From JACVRX01 sp963819885 (lineage in GTDB: Bacteria > Actinomycetota > Actinomycetes > Jiangellales > Jiangellaceae), in contig CAWFXV010000023.1 of assembly GCA_963819885.1 (NCBI GenBank), positions 1 to 64,000 of the forward strand: DNA of 64,000 nucleotides. Reading direction: 5' to 3'. Below the pieces are notes generated by a model. That model did not search any database. It was given only the letters and a program-made list of their open reading frames with translations, and was not told where the DNA came from. Positions 44,774 through 53,331 of the stretch are shown piece after piece. Made by a program: the position numbers and the translations under genes. Every line of letters begins with the position of its first letter. Within the stretch, counting starts at the first letter, position 1.

Positions 44774-45984
44774 CCGGCATGCATGCTGAACTCGCCGGCG
44801 AACCGTTCGGTCATCTCGATCACCCGCCGCAGTTCGGGATCGCGCACCATGATCAGGCCGTCGCCGATCACGCTAGCTCGCCAGTCCCGCCGGGGGGCAC
44901 CTGGTGGCAGCAGCTCCTGAGCCACCACGGCGTCGCCATACTCCGCGAGCAACCTTTCCAGCCCTTCGTACCTGGTGATCCGACCCACGCCCTCGGCCCG
45001 CTTGAAGATGCTGCCGACGTTGTACCGGCGCTCGAGCGGTTGGCTGACCCGGCCGTGCACGACGGCTTCGGCCCACGCGACGTACAAGTCACCATCGGTC
45101 GCGTAGTTCATCAGGTCGACCACTCGCGCCCCAGGCGGACGCGCTCCGATCTCGCCGAAGACCGCTTCACCGTCGGCCTTGCGGTACCACTCCATGTGGG
45201 TGAAGCCGGAGCGGAAACCCAGAGCGGACAGCACCTCGACACCCATCCGCCGACCTGCCTGCAGGTCGGGTACAGACAGGTCACGCAGCGAGATGCAGGT
45301 CGGGCTGATCCATTCGTGCATCCGCATCTGTAGTGGGCGGGGCCGGTACCACAGGATGTGCTCGAAGAGGATCTCGCCGCCCGCGCACACCGTGTCGTAG
45401 GTGAACTCCTCGCCGTCGACGAACTCCTCGACACTCACCTCCGGGATGTGCCGCAGCATGGGGAGGACGTCGTTGAGCTCCGCTGCGGAGCCGACTCGAT
45501 AAGTGTCGGCCGAGCCGGCGCCTGCGATGGGCTTGACGATGATCGGGAAGCCGATCCATTCCGCCGCTTCCCATACCCCCGAGACGGTCGTGGTGCTGGC
45601 GTGTCGTGGGGTGCGGATCCCAGCGGCGTCGATCTGCTGCTTCATCCGCTCCTTGTCCCGGAACGGAACCGTCTGCTCGACCGTCATGCCGGGCAGGCCG
45701 AACACCTCCCGGAGGCGGGCGGCCAACAGCATGTAGGGCTCCCACAGACATTCGACCAGCTCGAACCGGGCATACCGGCCGAGGCCGTGCAATGCGCCGA
45801 GCACGGCCGCTTCGTCGGTGAGCGACACCCGCTCGTAGTGCGAGAGCCCTTCTCGGGCGGCCGGCGGCAGCGCGTCCGGTGGCTGGTCGCCGATGCCGAT
45901 GACCGTTGCTCCGACCGTGGCCAGCGCCCTGGTGAAGTAGGACATCTCGACCGGGTAGCCCGGGGAGATCATGACGACGTTCAC
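44770..45984 (-). CDS. ATP-grasp carboxylate-amine ligase-like protein (A)
   Basis: A 404-residue ATP-grasp protein. Pre-ATP domain MNVVMISPGYPVEMSYFTRALATVGATVIGIG; then RDKERMKQQIDAAGIRTPRH, FPIIVKPIAGAGSADTYRV (lid Lys and Gly-rich loop), VEEFVDGEEFTYDTVCAGGE, and the metal-binding VFGEIGARPPGARVVDLMN. Such enzymes activate a carboxylate as acyl phosphate and join it to an amine. It overlaps M20 and ATP-grasp B by 4 bp each, so the three are one operon. No substrate can be assigned. Confidence 0.88.
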   Translation of the reverse strand: MNVVMISPGYPVEMSYFTRALATVGATVIGIGDQPPDALPPAAREGLSHYERVSLTDEAAVLGALHGLGRYARFELVECLWEPYMLLAARLREVFGLPGMTVEQTVPFRDKERMKQQIDAAGIRTPRHASTTTVSGVWEAAEWIGFPIIVKPIAGAGSADTYRVGSAAELNDVLPMLRHIPEVSVEEFVDGEEFTYDTVCAGGEILFEHILWYRPRPLQMRMHEWISPTCISLRDLSVPDLQAGRRMGVEVLSALGFRSGFTHMEWYRKADGEAVFGEIGARPPGARVVDLMNYATDGDLYVAWAEAVVHGRVSQPLERRYNVGSIFKRAEGVGRITRYEGLERLLAEYGDAVVAQELLPPGAPRRDWRASVIGDGLIMVRDPELRRVIEMTERFAGEFSMHAG

Positions 45985-47211
45985 TGCGCCTCCACCAGCT
46001 CGACCCGGATCCCGGTGACGATGCGCTGCAACGCATCACGGACCACGGCGGTGTCCGGGTCGCGGACGATCACGTATCCCTCGCCCTCGTAGGTCGTCGA
46101 CGCGGGCTGTCCGGGCCGCGGTAGCCGCGACTCGACCACCAGGTGACCCAGCTCCCGCTGCAGCTTCTCCGCGCCGTGCACTGCCCGGACTCGGCCCTTG
46201 CCCATGCCCCGCAGGTAGACCGTCCCAGCCGCGTAGCGACGTTCCCGCGGCTCGAATCGGTCGAGGAGGACCAACTCGGCCCAGGAGCGGTACATGTCCA
46301 TGTCGTGGACATAGCCGTGCATGTTCGTGAGTTGCGCGCCGGGCGGGCGGGCCGCGACCTCCGAAACCGCGACCGAACCGTCCGGACGCCGGAACCATTC
46401 CATGTGAGTCAGGGCGTCGCGTACGCCAAGGGCACGCAGAGCTGCTGGGCCGGCCTCCCGAATGCCGTCGTACTCTGGGCCGCTGATGTCTCGGGGCAGC
46501 ATGACGACCCACTGCATCCACGGGTTCCGCAGGACCTCCAGCGGCGGTGGCATGTAGTCGGCGATCGACGCCCACACCGTCTCCCCGCCGATCGTGACGC
46601 TGTCGAAGCTGTGCTCCTGCCCCACCAGGAACTCCTCGAGCAGGCCGGGTGCGTCGGGACGGGGTGGGATCGCGCGCAGCCACTCCTGCAGGGCGGCCGG
46701 CTCGTCGAGCCGATACGTGGCCTGGGCTCCCGCGCCGGCCGGCGGCTTGGCCACCAACGGGAAGCCCACGGCTTCCGCGAACGCCAGCGCCTGCGCCGGA
46801 TCGTGGACCAGCTGGTGACGCGCGCACGGAACCCCGGCGGCTTGCAGAACGGATTTCATCCGCGACTTGTCCCGGACGTTGCGGGCGATGTCGACGTCCA
46901 TGCCCTCCAAGCCGAGCATCTGCCTGGCCTCGGCCATCGGCACCTGCAGCTGCTCGAGAGCGCCGACCAGCCGCTCCACCCGGCCCATCTGCTGGCTCAA
47001 CCCGGCTACCGCCTGAGCGATTTGCTGCGGGTCCAGCGCGTCGTCCACCCGCCAGTGGCCGGCCAGGAGTTCCTTCAGCCCAGCCGGGAGCTGATCGGCA
47101 GGCGTCGCAGTGACGACTCCGAGCCGGACGCCAGGCAGTGTTCGCCGCCGAGACGACGAACCGGGCAGTGGCTTCGAGCAGGAACGGTGCGACGAAAGCT
47201 GCGACGACCAT
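45981..47211 (-). CDS. ATP-grasp carboxylate-amine ligase-like protein (B, frameshifted)
   Basis: From MVVAAFVAPFLLEATARFVV at 47211 the frame breaks after SAAN near 47139-47142 (apparently one extra base) and continues LPGVRLGVVTATPADQLPAG. The whole protein is ~410 residues. Core motifs: RDKSRMKSVLQAAGVPCARH, FPLVAKPPAGAGAQATYRL, EEFLVGQEHSFDSVTIGGE, THMEWFRRPDGSVAVSEVAARPPGAQL. First gene of the leftward operon, 37 bp from the start of divergent ATP-grasp C. It is the most diverged of the three in the substrate region (SIADYMPPPLEVLRNPWMQW). Confidence 0.85.
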
Positions 47212-47248
47212 GCGCTGACGGTACCGGCCGGCGGCTAGCATGCCGGGC

Positions 47249-48472
47249 GTGAACGTCGTCTTCATCGAGCCCTTCTTTCCCTCCACCCAGCGCAACTTCG
47301 TGCGCGGGCTGGCCGAGGCGGGAGCGACCGTCATCGGTATCGGCGAGTCGCCGCCGGAGATGCTCGACGACCAGCTCAAGAGCTGGATGACGCACTACCA
47401 CCAGGTTCCGACGGTGATCGACGTCGGGATCCTCACCGACACGGTCCGGTGGGTGCAGGACAAGCTGTGGGTCGACCGGCTGGAGAGCACGATCGAGGCG
47501 CACACACTGGCCGCGGCACAAACCCGAGAGAACTGCACGATCCCTGGGACCTCGGTCCGCACGGCCTGGCTGTGCCGGGACAAGCCGTCGATGAAGGAGG
47601 CGCTGCGAGCGGCCGGGGTTCCCACCGCGGCATCGACGGCAGCCGGGACGGCCGCGGAGGTGCTCGCGTTCGCCGACGCCGTCGGCTATCCGCTCATCCT
47701 CAAGCCGCGCTCGGGGGCAGGCGCGATGGACACCACCCGGGTCGACAACCGCGACGACCTCGACCTCGCACTGGGTGCGTTCGGCGGGCAGGGCGTCGAG
47801 TCGATCGCGGTGGAGGAGTTCGTCGAAGGCCACGAGGGCTTCTACGACACCGTGTCCGTGGACGGGCTGGCCGCCCTCGACTTCGTTTCGCATTACTTCC
47901 CCAACGTCCTGGACGCGATGCGCACGCCGTGGGTATCGCCGCAGTTCATCTCCACGAATCGCGTCGACACGGCCGAGGACTACCGGCAGCTGCGCGAGCT
48001 CGGTCAGCGGGTGAACGAGGCGCTGGGTATCGGAACGAGCGCGACCCACATGGAGTGGTTCTTCGGACCGAAGGGCCTGCGCTTCTCCGAGATCGGCTGC
48101 CGCCCGCCCGGCGTCGGCGCCTGGGACCTCTACTCTGCCGGCAACGACATCGACGTCTACCGCGAGTGGGCGAATGCGATTGTCCACGGCGGGGTCAGCG
48201 CCCAACCGTCACGCCGGTTCGCCACCGGGATCATCGCGCTGCGACCCGATCGCGACGGGCACATCACCGGCTACTCCGGCGTCGAGGACATCCAGGCCCG
48301 ATCCGGTGAATGGGTGATCGACGCGCACCTGCCGCCACCGGGCACACCCACCCAACCGGCGGCAGCCGGCTACATGGCCAACGCCTACATCCGGATGAAG
48401 CACCCCGACTATGACGTCCTGCGCGGCATGCTCGACGACGTCGGTCGGACGGTGCACGTGTACGCCGCGTGA
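47249..48472 (+). CDS. ATP-grasp carboxylate-amine ligase-like protein (C)
   Basis: A 407-residue ATP-grasp protein. The GTG start at 47249 is preferred over the in-frame ATG at 47240, because TAGCAT (47236-47241) lies 7 bp before it and marks a leaderless transcript. Motifs: RDKPSMKEALRAAGVPTAAS, YPLILKPRSGAGAMDTTRV, VEEFVEGHEGFYDTVSVDG, THMEWFFGPKGLRFSEIGCRPPGVGAWDLYS. It opens the rightward operon and overlaps the S51-like gene by 4 bp. Confidence 0.88.
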   Translation: MNVVFIEPFFPSTQRNFVRGLAEAGATVIGIGESPPEMLDDQLKSWMTHYHQVPTVIDVGILTDTVRWVQDKLWVDRLESTIEAHTLAAAQTRENCTIPGTSVRTAWLCRDKPSMKEALRAAGVPTAASTAAGTAAEVLAFADAVGYPLILKPRSGAGAMDTTRVDNRDDLDLALGAFGGQGVESIAVEEFVEGHEGFYDTVSVDGLAALDFVSHYFPNVLDAMRTPWVSPQFISTNRVDTAEDYRQLRELGQRVNEALGIGTSATHMEWFFGPKGLRFSEIGCRPPGVGAWDLYSAGNDIDVYREWANAIVHGGVSAQPSRRFATGIIALRPDRDGHITGYSGVEDIQARSGEWVIDAHLPPPGTPTQPAAAGYMANAYIRMKHPDYDVLRGMLDDVGRTVHVYAA

Positions 48473-49386
48473 AGCTGACGCTGTTGGGGCCGCAACGCCG
48501 GCCCACCGTCGACCAGGTGGTCGCCGACATCGATGCCGATGCGCCCATCGCGACGATCACTGCCGGCTGGCTGGAACGTGAACCGGACGACCGGGAACTC
48601 GACCGTGCGCTCGGCGGCCGTAGCGTCAACCTCGGACTGCACCGTCGCTGGCTCGAGGTTCTCGAGCTCGATCCGGAATACGCGACGGCGGAGCTCGAGC
48701 ACCGGGCGGTGCTCGACGAGTTTCAACAGCTGTACGTCGTGCAGCTCGACCACGCGCTTCGGGCGCTCTACGAGGTCGCACAGCGCAGCGGATCTCCTCG
48801 CACCACGACCGGAGCGGTCGGAGGCGCCCTCGCCGTCGTCCGCCTCATCGACGAACGCCATCGCAACCTGGTGTGGGCGGCGCACACTGACTTCGTCTCG
48901 GCGTGGCGTCCGGCGGATCGCCCGGTCGTCGCCGCAAATGTTGCATCGGTGAACAAGATCCTTCGCAACGCGGCCGCGCTGGTCATCGCGGGCGGCCACG
49001 TTGGCGTCCTCGTCCACGTTATGCGGCTGTTCGGCGTGCAGCCGTCCGAATCGCTACCGCTGGTCGCATGGTCCGCGGGCGCCATGGCGCTGACCGAGCA
49101 AGTCGTTCTGTTCCACGACCGCGTTCCGCACGGGCCGACGCATGCCGAGGTGTACCACGATGGGTTGGGCGTGATACCACGCGCAGTTCTGTTGCCGCAC
49201 GCGCGCCGGAGGCTGCGTGTCGACGACCGGCTGCGGATGTCGGTACTCGCGCAGCGGTTCGAACCGGCGAAATGTGTCGTGCTCGACGACGGCACGCGGC
49301 TCGACCTCGAACCGGACGGCTCGTTGCCGCCGGCTGCCCGCGTCGTCGATCCGGACGGGCATATCGGAACGGTGGAAGCAGCGTGA
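48469..49386 (+). CDS. Peptidase S51 / cyanophycinase-like class-I amidotransferase-fold protein
   Basis: A 305-residue protein with a Type-1-glutamine-amidotransferase-like fold. ALVIAGGHVGVLVHVMRLF is the oxyanion G-G region; VAWSAGAMALTEQVV holds the Ser nucleophile in the SAGA elbow used by peptidase E and cyanophycinase; the following HDGLGVIPRAVLLPHARRR supplies the His. An N-terminal ~130-residue helical part is extra. S51 enzymes cut aspartyl or isoaspartyl peptides. It lies between an ATP-grasp ligase and an esterase with 4-bp overlaps on both sides. Confidence 0.8.
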   Translation: MKLTLLGPQRRPTVDQVVADIDADAPIATITAGWLEREPDDRELDRALGGRSVNLGLHRRWLEVLELDPEYATAELEHRAVLDEFQQLYVVQLDHALRALYEVAQRSGSPRTTTGAVGGALAVVRLIDERHRNLVWAAHTDFVSAWRPADRPVVAANVASVNKILRNAAALVIAGGHVGVLVHVMRLFGVQPSESLPLVAWSAGAMALTEQVVLFHDRVPHGPTHAEVYHDGLGVIPRAVLLPHARRRLRVDDRLRMSVLAQRFEPAKCVVLDDGTRLDLEPDGSLPPAARVVDPDGHIGTVEAA

Positions 49387-50558
49387 CGATCGGATCCATC
49401 CGGACAGGTGCGGTGACGCGAAAGCTGGCGATCAACCGGCTCAAGGAGCGGGCACCCGTCGACCCGGCGGCGATCGACCGGTTCATCGCGCGGAACGACG
49501 TTCCGATCGTCGAGGGCGCGCGGTGCACCTTCCTGTACCGCGGCGAAGCAGACGAGGTCTTCCTCGTCCAGCGCATCGTCGGGCTGCCCGATCGGATGCC
49601 GATGCGCCGGCTGTGGGGATCGGACTTGTGGTACCTCGTTCTCGAGCTGCCCCACGGGTCACGAGTCGAATATCAGATCGAGGTCAGGCGAGGCGACCAT
49701 CACGAGCGCTTCAACGACCCGCTGAACCCTAAGGTCTCGCACAGCCCGGTGGGCAGCTCGTCGGTGTGCCACGCGGCCGGCTATGAAACCCCGGACTGGG
49801 TACAGCATGACCCCGACGCCAGGCCCGGCGACCTCACCGAGATGGTCGTGCAGAGCCGCGCGTTGCGGCACGACTACAAGGTGACTCTCTACCTGCCCGC
49901 CCGGTTCCGGCGGACGGCGTCCTACCCGCTGCTCGTCATGCACGACGGCGGCGACTTTTTGCGATACGCGTCGGCCAAGACGGTGCTGGACAACCTCATT
50001 CACCGGCTCGACGTCGCCGAGATGGTCGTGGCCTTCCTGCAGCCGATAGACCGGCTGAGCGAGTACGCCAACTCGACCGCGCACTCCCGCTTCGTCACCA
50101 AGGAGCTGGTGCCCAGGCTGGAGGTCGAGCTGCCGCTCGCCGCTAGCCGGTCCGGGCGCTGCCTGCTGGGGTCGAGCTTCGGAGCGGTCGCCTCGTTGTC
50201 GGCCGCGTACCGATCGCCGGACATCTACGGCTCGCTGGTGCTGATGTCGGGCTCGTTTGTCTTCACCGACATCGGCGCCAACCACGGTGGCGGTCCAGCC
50301 TTCGACCCGGTGGTGAAGTTCATGAATCGCTACCGGGCCAAGCCGCGCCGGGTCGCCGACCGCCTTTTTATGAGCTGCGGCGTCTACGAACCGTTGATTA
50401 TCCCCAACCGCTCGATGGTCCCGACGTTCGAGTCGACCGGCATGGACGTGCGCTACGTCGAGGCCCGAGATGGGCACACGTGGGAGAACTGGCGTGACCG
50501 GATGCGCGACGCGCTGTCCTACGTCTACCCCGGCCCGCAGAAGCTGGTCTACGAATAG
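49383..50558 (+). CDS. Enterochelin-esterase-like hydrolase
   Basis: A 391-residue two-domain protein. The N-terminal beta-sandwich (~40-130: FLYRGEADEVFLVQRIVG, LWYLVLELPHGSRVEYQIEV) is as in Fes/esterase E-set proteins. The C-terminal alpha/beta hydrolase has YPLLVMHDGGDFLRYA, LLGSSFGAVASL (Ser nucleophile) and EARDGHTWENWRD (catalytic His). No export signal. Final gene of the rightward operon, followed by a terminator. Fes-type enzymes cleave ester bonds of siderophores, but here no siderophore genes are near. Confidence 0.88.
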   Translation: MTIGSIRTGAVTRKLAINRLKERAPVDPAAIDRFIARNDVPIVEGARCTFLYRGEADEVFLVQRIVGLPDRMPMRRLWGSDLWYLVLELPHGSRVEYQIEVRRGDHHERFNDPLNPKVSHSPVGSSSVCHAAGYETPDWVQHDPDARPGDLTEMVVQSRALRHDYKVTLYLPARFRRTASYPLLVMHDGGDFLRYASAKTVLDNLIHRLDVAEMVVAFLQPIDRLSEYANSTAHSRFVTKELVPRLEVELPLAASRSGRCLLGSSFGAVASLSAAYRSPDIYGSLVLMSGSFVFTDIGANHGGGPAFDPVVKFMNRYRAKPRRVADRLFMSCGVYEPLIIPNRSMVPTFESTGMDVRYVEARDGHTWENWRDRMRDALSYVYPGPQKLVYE

Positions 50559-50591
50559 GTTCCGCCAGCCGCCGGCTAGCTGGCTGGAACC
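50558..50591. terminator. Hairpin terminator of the ATP-grasp operon
   Basis: GGTTCCGCCAGC pairs with GCTGGC-T-GGAACC (12 bp with a single bulge), beginning at the last base of the esterase stop codon. Closes the rightward operon. Confidence 0.7.
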
Positions 50592-50641
50592 GTCTCTCCG
50601 AGGTCTCCGCTCCATCAACCCGGGCATCACTCTGCTGTGAG

Positions 50642-50656
50642 ACATGTGTACCATGT
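50642..50656. promoter_or_regulatory. Candidate operator/promoter of the toxin-antitoxin pair
   Basis: ACATG-TGTAC-CATGT is an inverted repeat with 5-bp arms. TACCAT (50649-50654) lies 7 bp before the antitoxin ATG at 50662 and serves as a -10. The repeat overlaps this -10, as expected for Phd-type autorepression. Confidence 0.45.
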
Positions 50657-50661
50657 TTGAC

Positions 50662-50934
50662 ATGAGTACTCACAGCCTTCGCGACCTCCGTACCAACCTG
50701 GGCGCCATCGTCCGCGCGGTTGCCTATACCGGCGAGGAGACGATCATCACAGACAGCGGGACCGAGATCGCTGTGATGATCAACATGGCCGACTACGAGC
50801 GCCTGCACGAACACGCCGATGTCGCCGACGCGCTCCGGGTACGGGGACTGCGCCAATCCGGCTACTCGACAATGAGCATGACCGAGATGCTCGACGAGCT
50901 CGGCGTCCCACCGGCCGAAACCAACGCGTCGTGA
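50662..50934 (+). CDS. Phd/YefM-type antitoxin
   Basis: A 90-residue type II antitoxin. MSTHSLRDLRTNLGAIVRAVAYTGEETIITDSG is the Phd/YefM DNA-binding and dimer domain; the acidic C-terminal part (EMLDELGVPPAETN) should wrap the toxin. ATG at 50662 chosen from the -10 spacing; in-frame ATGs at 50644 and 50653 exist. Overlaps the toxin gene by 4 bp. Confidence 0.9.
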   Translation: MSTHSLRDLRTNLGAIVRAVAYTGEETIITDSGTEIAVMINMADYERLHEHADVADALRVRGLRQSGYSTMSMTEMLDELGVPPAETNAS

Positions 50935-51185
50935 TCGTTCGGTTCCATCCCAATGTCTATAAGCAGCTACAGCGCCTCCCTCGCTCGGTATTCGCGTCGG
51001 CACTTGACCGGATCATCGCGCTCGCAGCCGAGCCGCGCCCTGTCGGCGCCGTCAAGCTAGCCAGCCGCGGGAACGACTGGCGGATCCGTATCGGCGAATA
51101 CCGGATCATCTACGAAGTCGACGACGCTGGACAGCAGATCACCGTCCTGATTGTCGGCCATCGCCGCGACGTCTATGACCGCTGA
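50931..51185 (+). CDS. RelE/ParE-family toxin
   Basis: An 84-residue RelE-fold protein. VIVRFHPNVYKQLQRLP, WRIRIGEYRIIYEVDDAGQQITVLIVGHRRDVYDR carry the basic/aromatic active-site set (Arg-Ile-Gly-x-Tyr-Arg and the closing HRRDVYDR) typical of ribosome-dependent mRNA interferases. GTG start within the antitoxin stop. Convergent with dinB, 107 bp apart with nothing visible between. Confidence 0.9.
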   Translation: MIVRFHPNVYKQLQRLPRSVFASALDRIIALAAEPRPVGAVKLASRGNDWRIRIGEYRIIYEVDDAGQQITVLIVGHRRDVYDR

Positions 51186-51292
51186 TGCGGCCGGACGACA
51201 ACCTCGCGGCCCAGATGTTCGGGGAACGCCGCGGGTCCGCGGCCTTGGCAGTCATCTCGGACGCGAGGTCGCACTGTCGCCGGGCGAATGTC

Positions 51293-52489
51293 TCAGTCGG
51301 GAAGCAGCGGGACCGACAGGCCTTGGTCGCGGCCGAGCAGCACGGCCCGGGTGACTGCCTGGGACCCGAACCGCTCGCGCAGCGCGTCGAGCGAGGCGTC
51401 CAGTGCGCCCTCGGGCTGTCGCTCGAAGGGCAAGGTGAGCTGGAAGTCGGTGTCGTCGGCGAGATTGCTCAGCGCAATACCGAGCAGAGTGATTCCCTGA
51501 CTGGTGATCATCGGCGTCGCCAGCGCCAGCAAGGCGCGGGCGGTGGCGAGGATCGTCTCGGTGTGCGCCGTCGCATCGGACAAGGTGTGCGAGCGGGTCG
51601 CCCGGGTGAAGTCGTCGAAACGCAGCCGGAGCACGACGGTGCGACAAACCCGCCGAGCAGCCCGCAGCCTTCGCCCGAGCCGATCCACGATCCCGACGAG
51701 GACCGCGTCGAGCGTCGCCGGCGTTTTCCGGGAGCGGCCCAATGCCCGCTGCGAGCCGATCGACCGCCGCCGCCGGCCGACCTGCACCGGCCGCGGATCC
51801 CGATTGTGGGCGAGGGCATACAGGTGATGGCCGGCGGCCGGGCCGAGGATCGAGACCAACGCCGCCTCCGCAAGCTCGGCCACGTCGCCCACGGTGCCGA
51901 TCCCGCGGCGGTCGAGTTTGCCGGCCGTGACCGCTCCGACGCCCCACAGCCGGTCGACCGGCAACGGGTGCAGAAAGGCCAGCTCGCGATCGGGCGGCAC
52001 CAGGAGCAGACCGTCCGGCTTCGCCACCCGGCTTGCGACCTTGGCGAGGAACTTGGTCCGAGCGATACCGACCGTGATCGGCAGCCCGACCTGCTCGCGC
52101 ACGGCACGTCGCAGTCGCACGGCGATCTCGGTCGGCGTCCCCGAGATCCGCCGAAGCCCGCCAACGTCGAGGAATGCCTCGTCGATCGAGATCCCCTCGA
52201 CCAGCGGCGTGGTGTCCTCGAACACCGCGAAGACTGCTTTGCTCGCGTCCGCATAGGCCGACATCCGAGGGTCCACGACGATGGCATCCGGGCAGAGCCG
52301 ACGGGCCTGCGCACCGCCCATCGCCGTGCGGACGCCCATCGCCTTCGCTTCGTAACTGGCGGCGAGCACCACCCCGGCGCCGACGATGACCGGACGCCCG
52401 CGCAGCCGCGAATCGTCCCGCTGCTCTACCGAGGCATAAAACGAGTCCAGGTCGGCATGCAGAATCGTCGCGTCACCGGACACGAACAC
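51293..52489 (-). CDS. dinB: Y-family DNA polymerase IV
   Basis: A 398-residue translesion polymerase. HADLDSFYASVEQRDD (metal Asp), SYEAKAMGVRTAMGGAQARRLCP (finger), and GISIDEAFLDVGGL (catalytic Asp-Glu) in the palm; LWGVGAVTAGKLDRRGIGTVGD helix-hairpin-helix thumb; then the little finger. The C-terminus LLPD does not fit the beta-clamp QLxLF consensus, but FQLTLPF (~352) does. Start GTG at 52489, 7 bp after a TAGATG -10, with the SOS box between. Confidence 0.93.
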   Translation of the reverse strand: MFVSGDATILHADLDSFYASVEQRDDSRLRGRPVIVGAGVVLAASYEAKAMGVRTAMGGAQARRLCPDAIVVDPRMSAYADASKAVFAVFEDTTPLVEGISIDEAFLDVGGLRRISGTPTEIAVRLRRAVREQVGLPITVGIARTKFLAKVASRVAKPDGLLLVPPDRELAFLHPLPVDRLWGVGAVTAGKLDRRGIGTVGDVAELAEAALVSILGPAAGHHLYALAHNRDPRPVQVGRRRRSIGSQRALGRSRKTPATLDAVLVGIVDRLGRRLRAARRVCRTVVLRLRFDDFTRATRSHTLSDATAHTETILATARALLALATPMITSQGITLLGIALSNLADDTDFQLTLPFERQPEGALDASLDALRERFGSQAVTRAVLLGRDQGLSVPLLPD

Positions 52490-52496
52490 ATGTTCG
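52483..52496. promoter_or_regulatory. LexA (SOS) box at the dinB start
   Basis: CGAAC-ACAT-GTTCG is a perfect actinobacterial SOS box (TCGAAC-N4-GTTCGA core). It covers the dinB start codon and the stretch after the minus-strand TAGATG -10 (52502-52497), so LexA would block transcription initiation. Confidence 0.8.
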
Positions 52497-52512
52497 CATC
52501 TAGCCCAGACAG

Positions 52513-53331
52513 TTACGCCACCCGCCGCTTGAACGCCCACACCGACAGGGGAGCGAACACCGCGGCGATCACCGCCGCCCACACCAACGACTGGAGGATC
52601 GGCGTTGCCTCCGCCCCGGTGACCATCAGGCCGCGGCAGGCGTCGGCCAGGATCGACACCGGGTTGGCTTCGACGAACGGCTGCAGCCAGCTGGGCATCG
52701 TCTCAGTGGGCACGAACACGTTGCTGACGAACGTCACCGGGAACAGCACGGTGAACCCGAAGAGCTGGACGTGCTCAGGATCCTTGGCGAGCACCCCGAC
52801 CAGCACCGAGACCCAAGAGAACGCCAGCGCGAAGACGAGGAGCAGCACGATCGCGGCTACCAGCGACACGAAGTTGGTCCCGATCCGGAAGCCGAGGATC
52901 ATGCCGACTCCGAGGAGCAGCACGATCGACCAGGCCTGCTTGACCTGGTCGGCGAGAATCCGGCCGGCCATCGGCGCCCATCGCGCGATCGGCAGCGATC
53001 GCAGCCGGTCGAACACGCCCTTGGTCAGGTCGGTGTTGAGTCCAGTGCCGACGTACATCGTCACGAAGAGCATGTTCATGACGATGATGCCGGGCAGGGC
53101 GAAGGTCAGGTACTCGCCGGTCGAGCCGGCGATGGCGCCGCCGAACACGTAGGTGAACAGCAACACGAACATGATCGGCTGGATGCTGAAGTCGCCCAGC
53201 TCCCACGGGTTGTGCCGGACCTGCACGATCGTGCGCCAGGCCAGCGTCAGGGTCTGCCGGATGCCTTCGGCCGGGTTCACCCGCGGGCTCAACGGCGCAG
53301 CCGCAGGCGCGGTTGCGGTGACAGCAGTCAT
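52513..53331 (-). CDS. ABC-2 type transporter permease (DrrB-like)
   Basis: A 272-residue ABC-2 membrane protein with six TM helices. HNPWELGDFSIQPIMFVLLFTYVFGGAIAG, GVFDRLRSLPIARWAPMAGRILAD (the connecting coupling-helix region) and NVFVPTETMPSWLQPFVEANP are typical of the daunorubicin-resistance DrrB family. The start overlaps the ATPase stop by 4 bp. It exports a drug or lipid-like molecule with the ATPase. Its 3' end almost touches the dinB promoter. Confidence 0.9.
   Translation of the reverse strand: MTAVTATAPAAAPLSPRVNPAEGIRQTLTLAWRTIVQVRHNPWELGDFSIQPIMFVLLFTYVFGGAIAGSTGEYLTFALPGIIVMNMLFVTMYVGTGLNTDLTKGVFDRLRSLPIARWAPMAGRILADQVKQAWSIVLLLGVGMILGFRIGTNFVSLVAAIVLLLVFALAFSWVSVLVGVLAKDPEHVQLFGFTVLFPVTFVSNVFVPTETMPSWLQPFVEANPVSILADACRGLMVTGAEATPILQSLVWAAVIAAVFAPLSVWAFKRRVA

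Noticed and set aside
49383..50558. Siderophore cluster suggested by the Fes-like esterase
   Set aside because: No NRPS, siderophore synthetase or iron transporter is nearby; the neighbours are ATP-grasp and peptidase genes.
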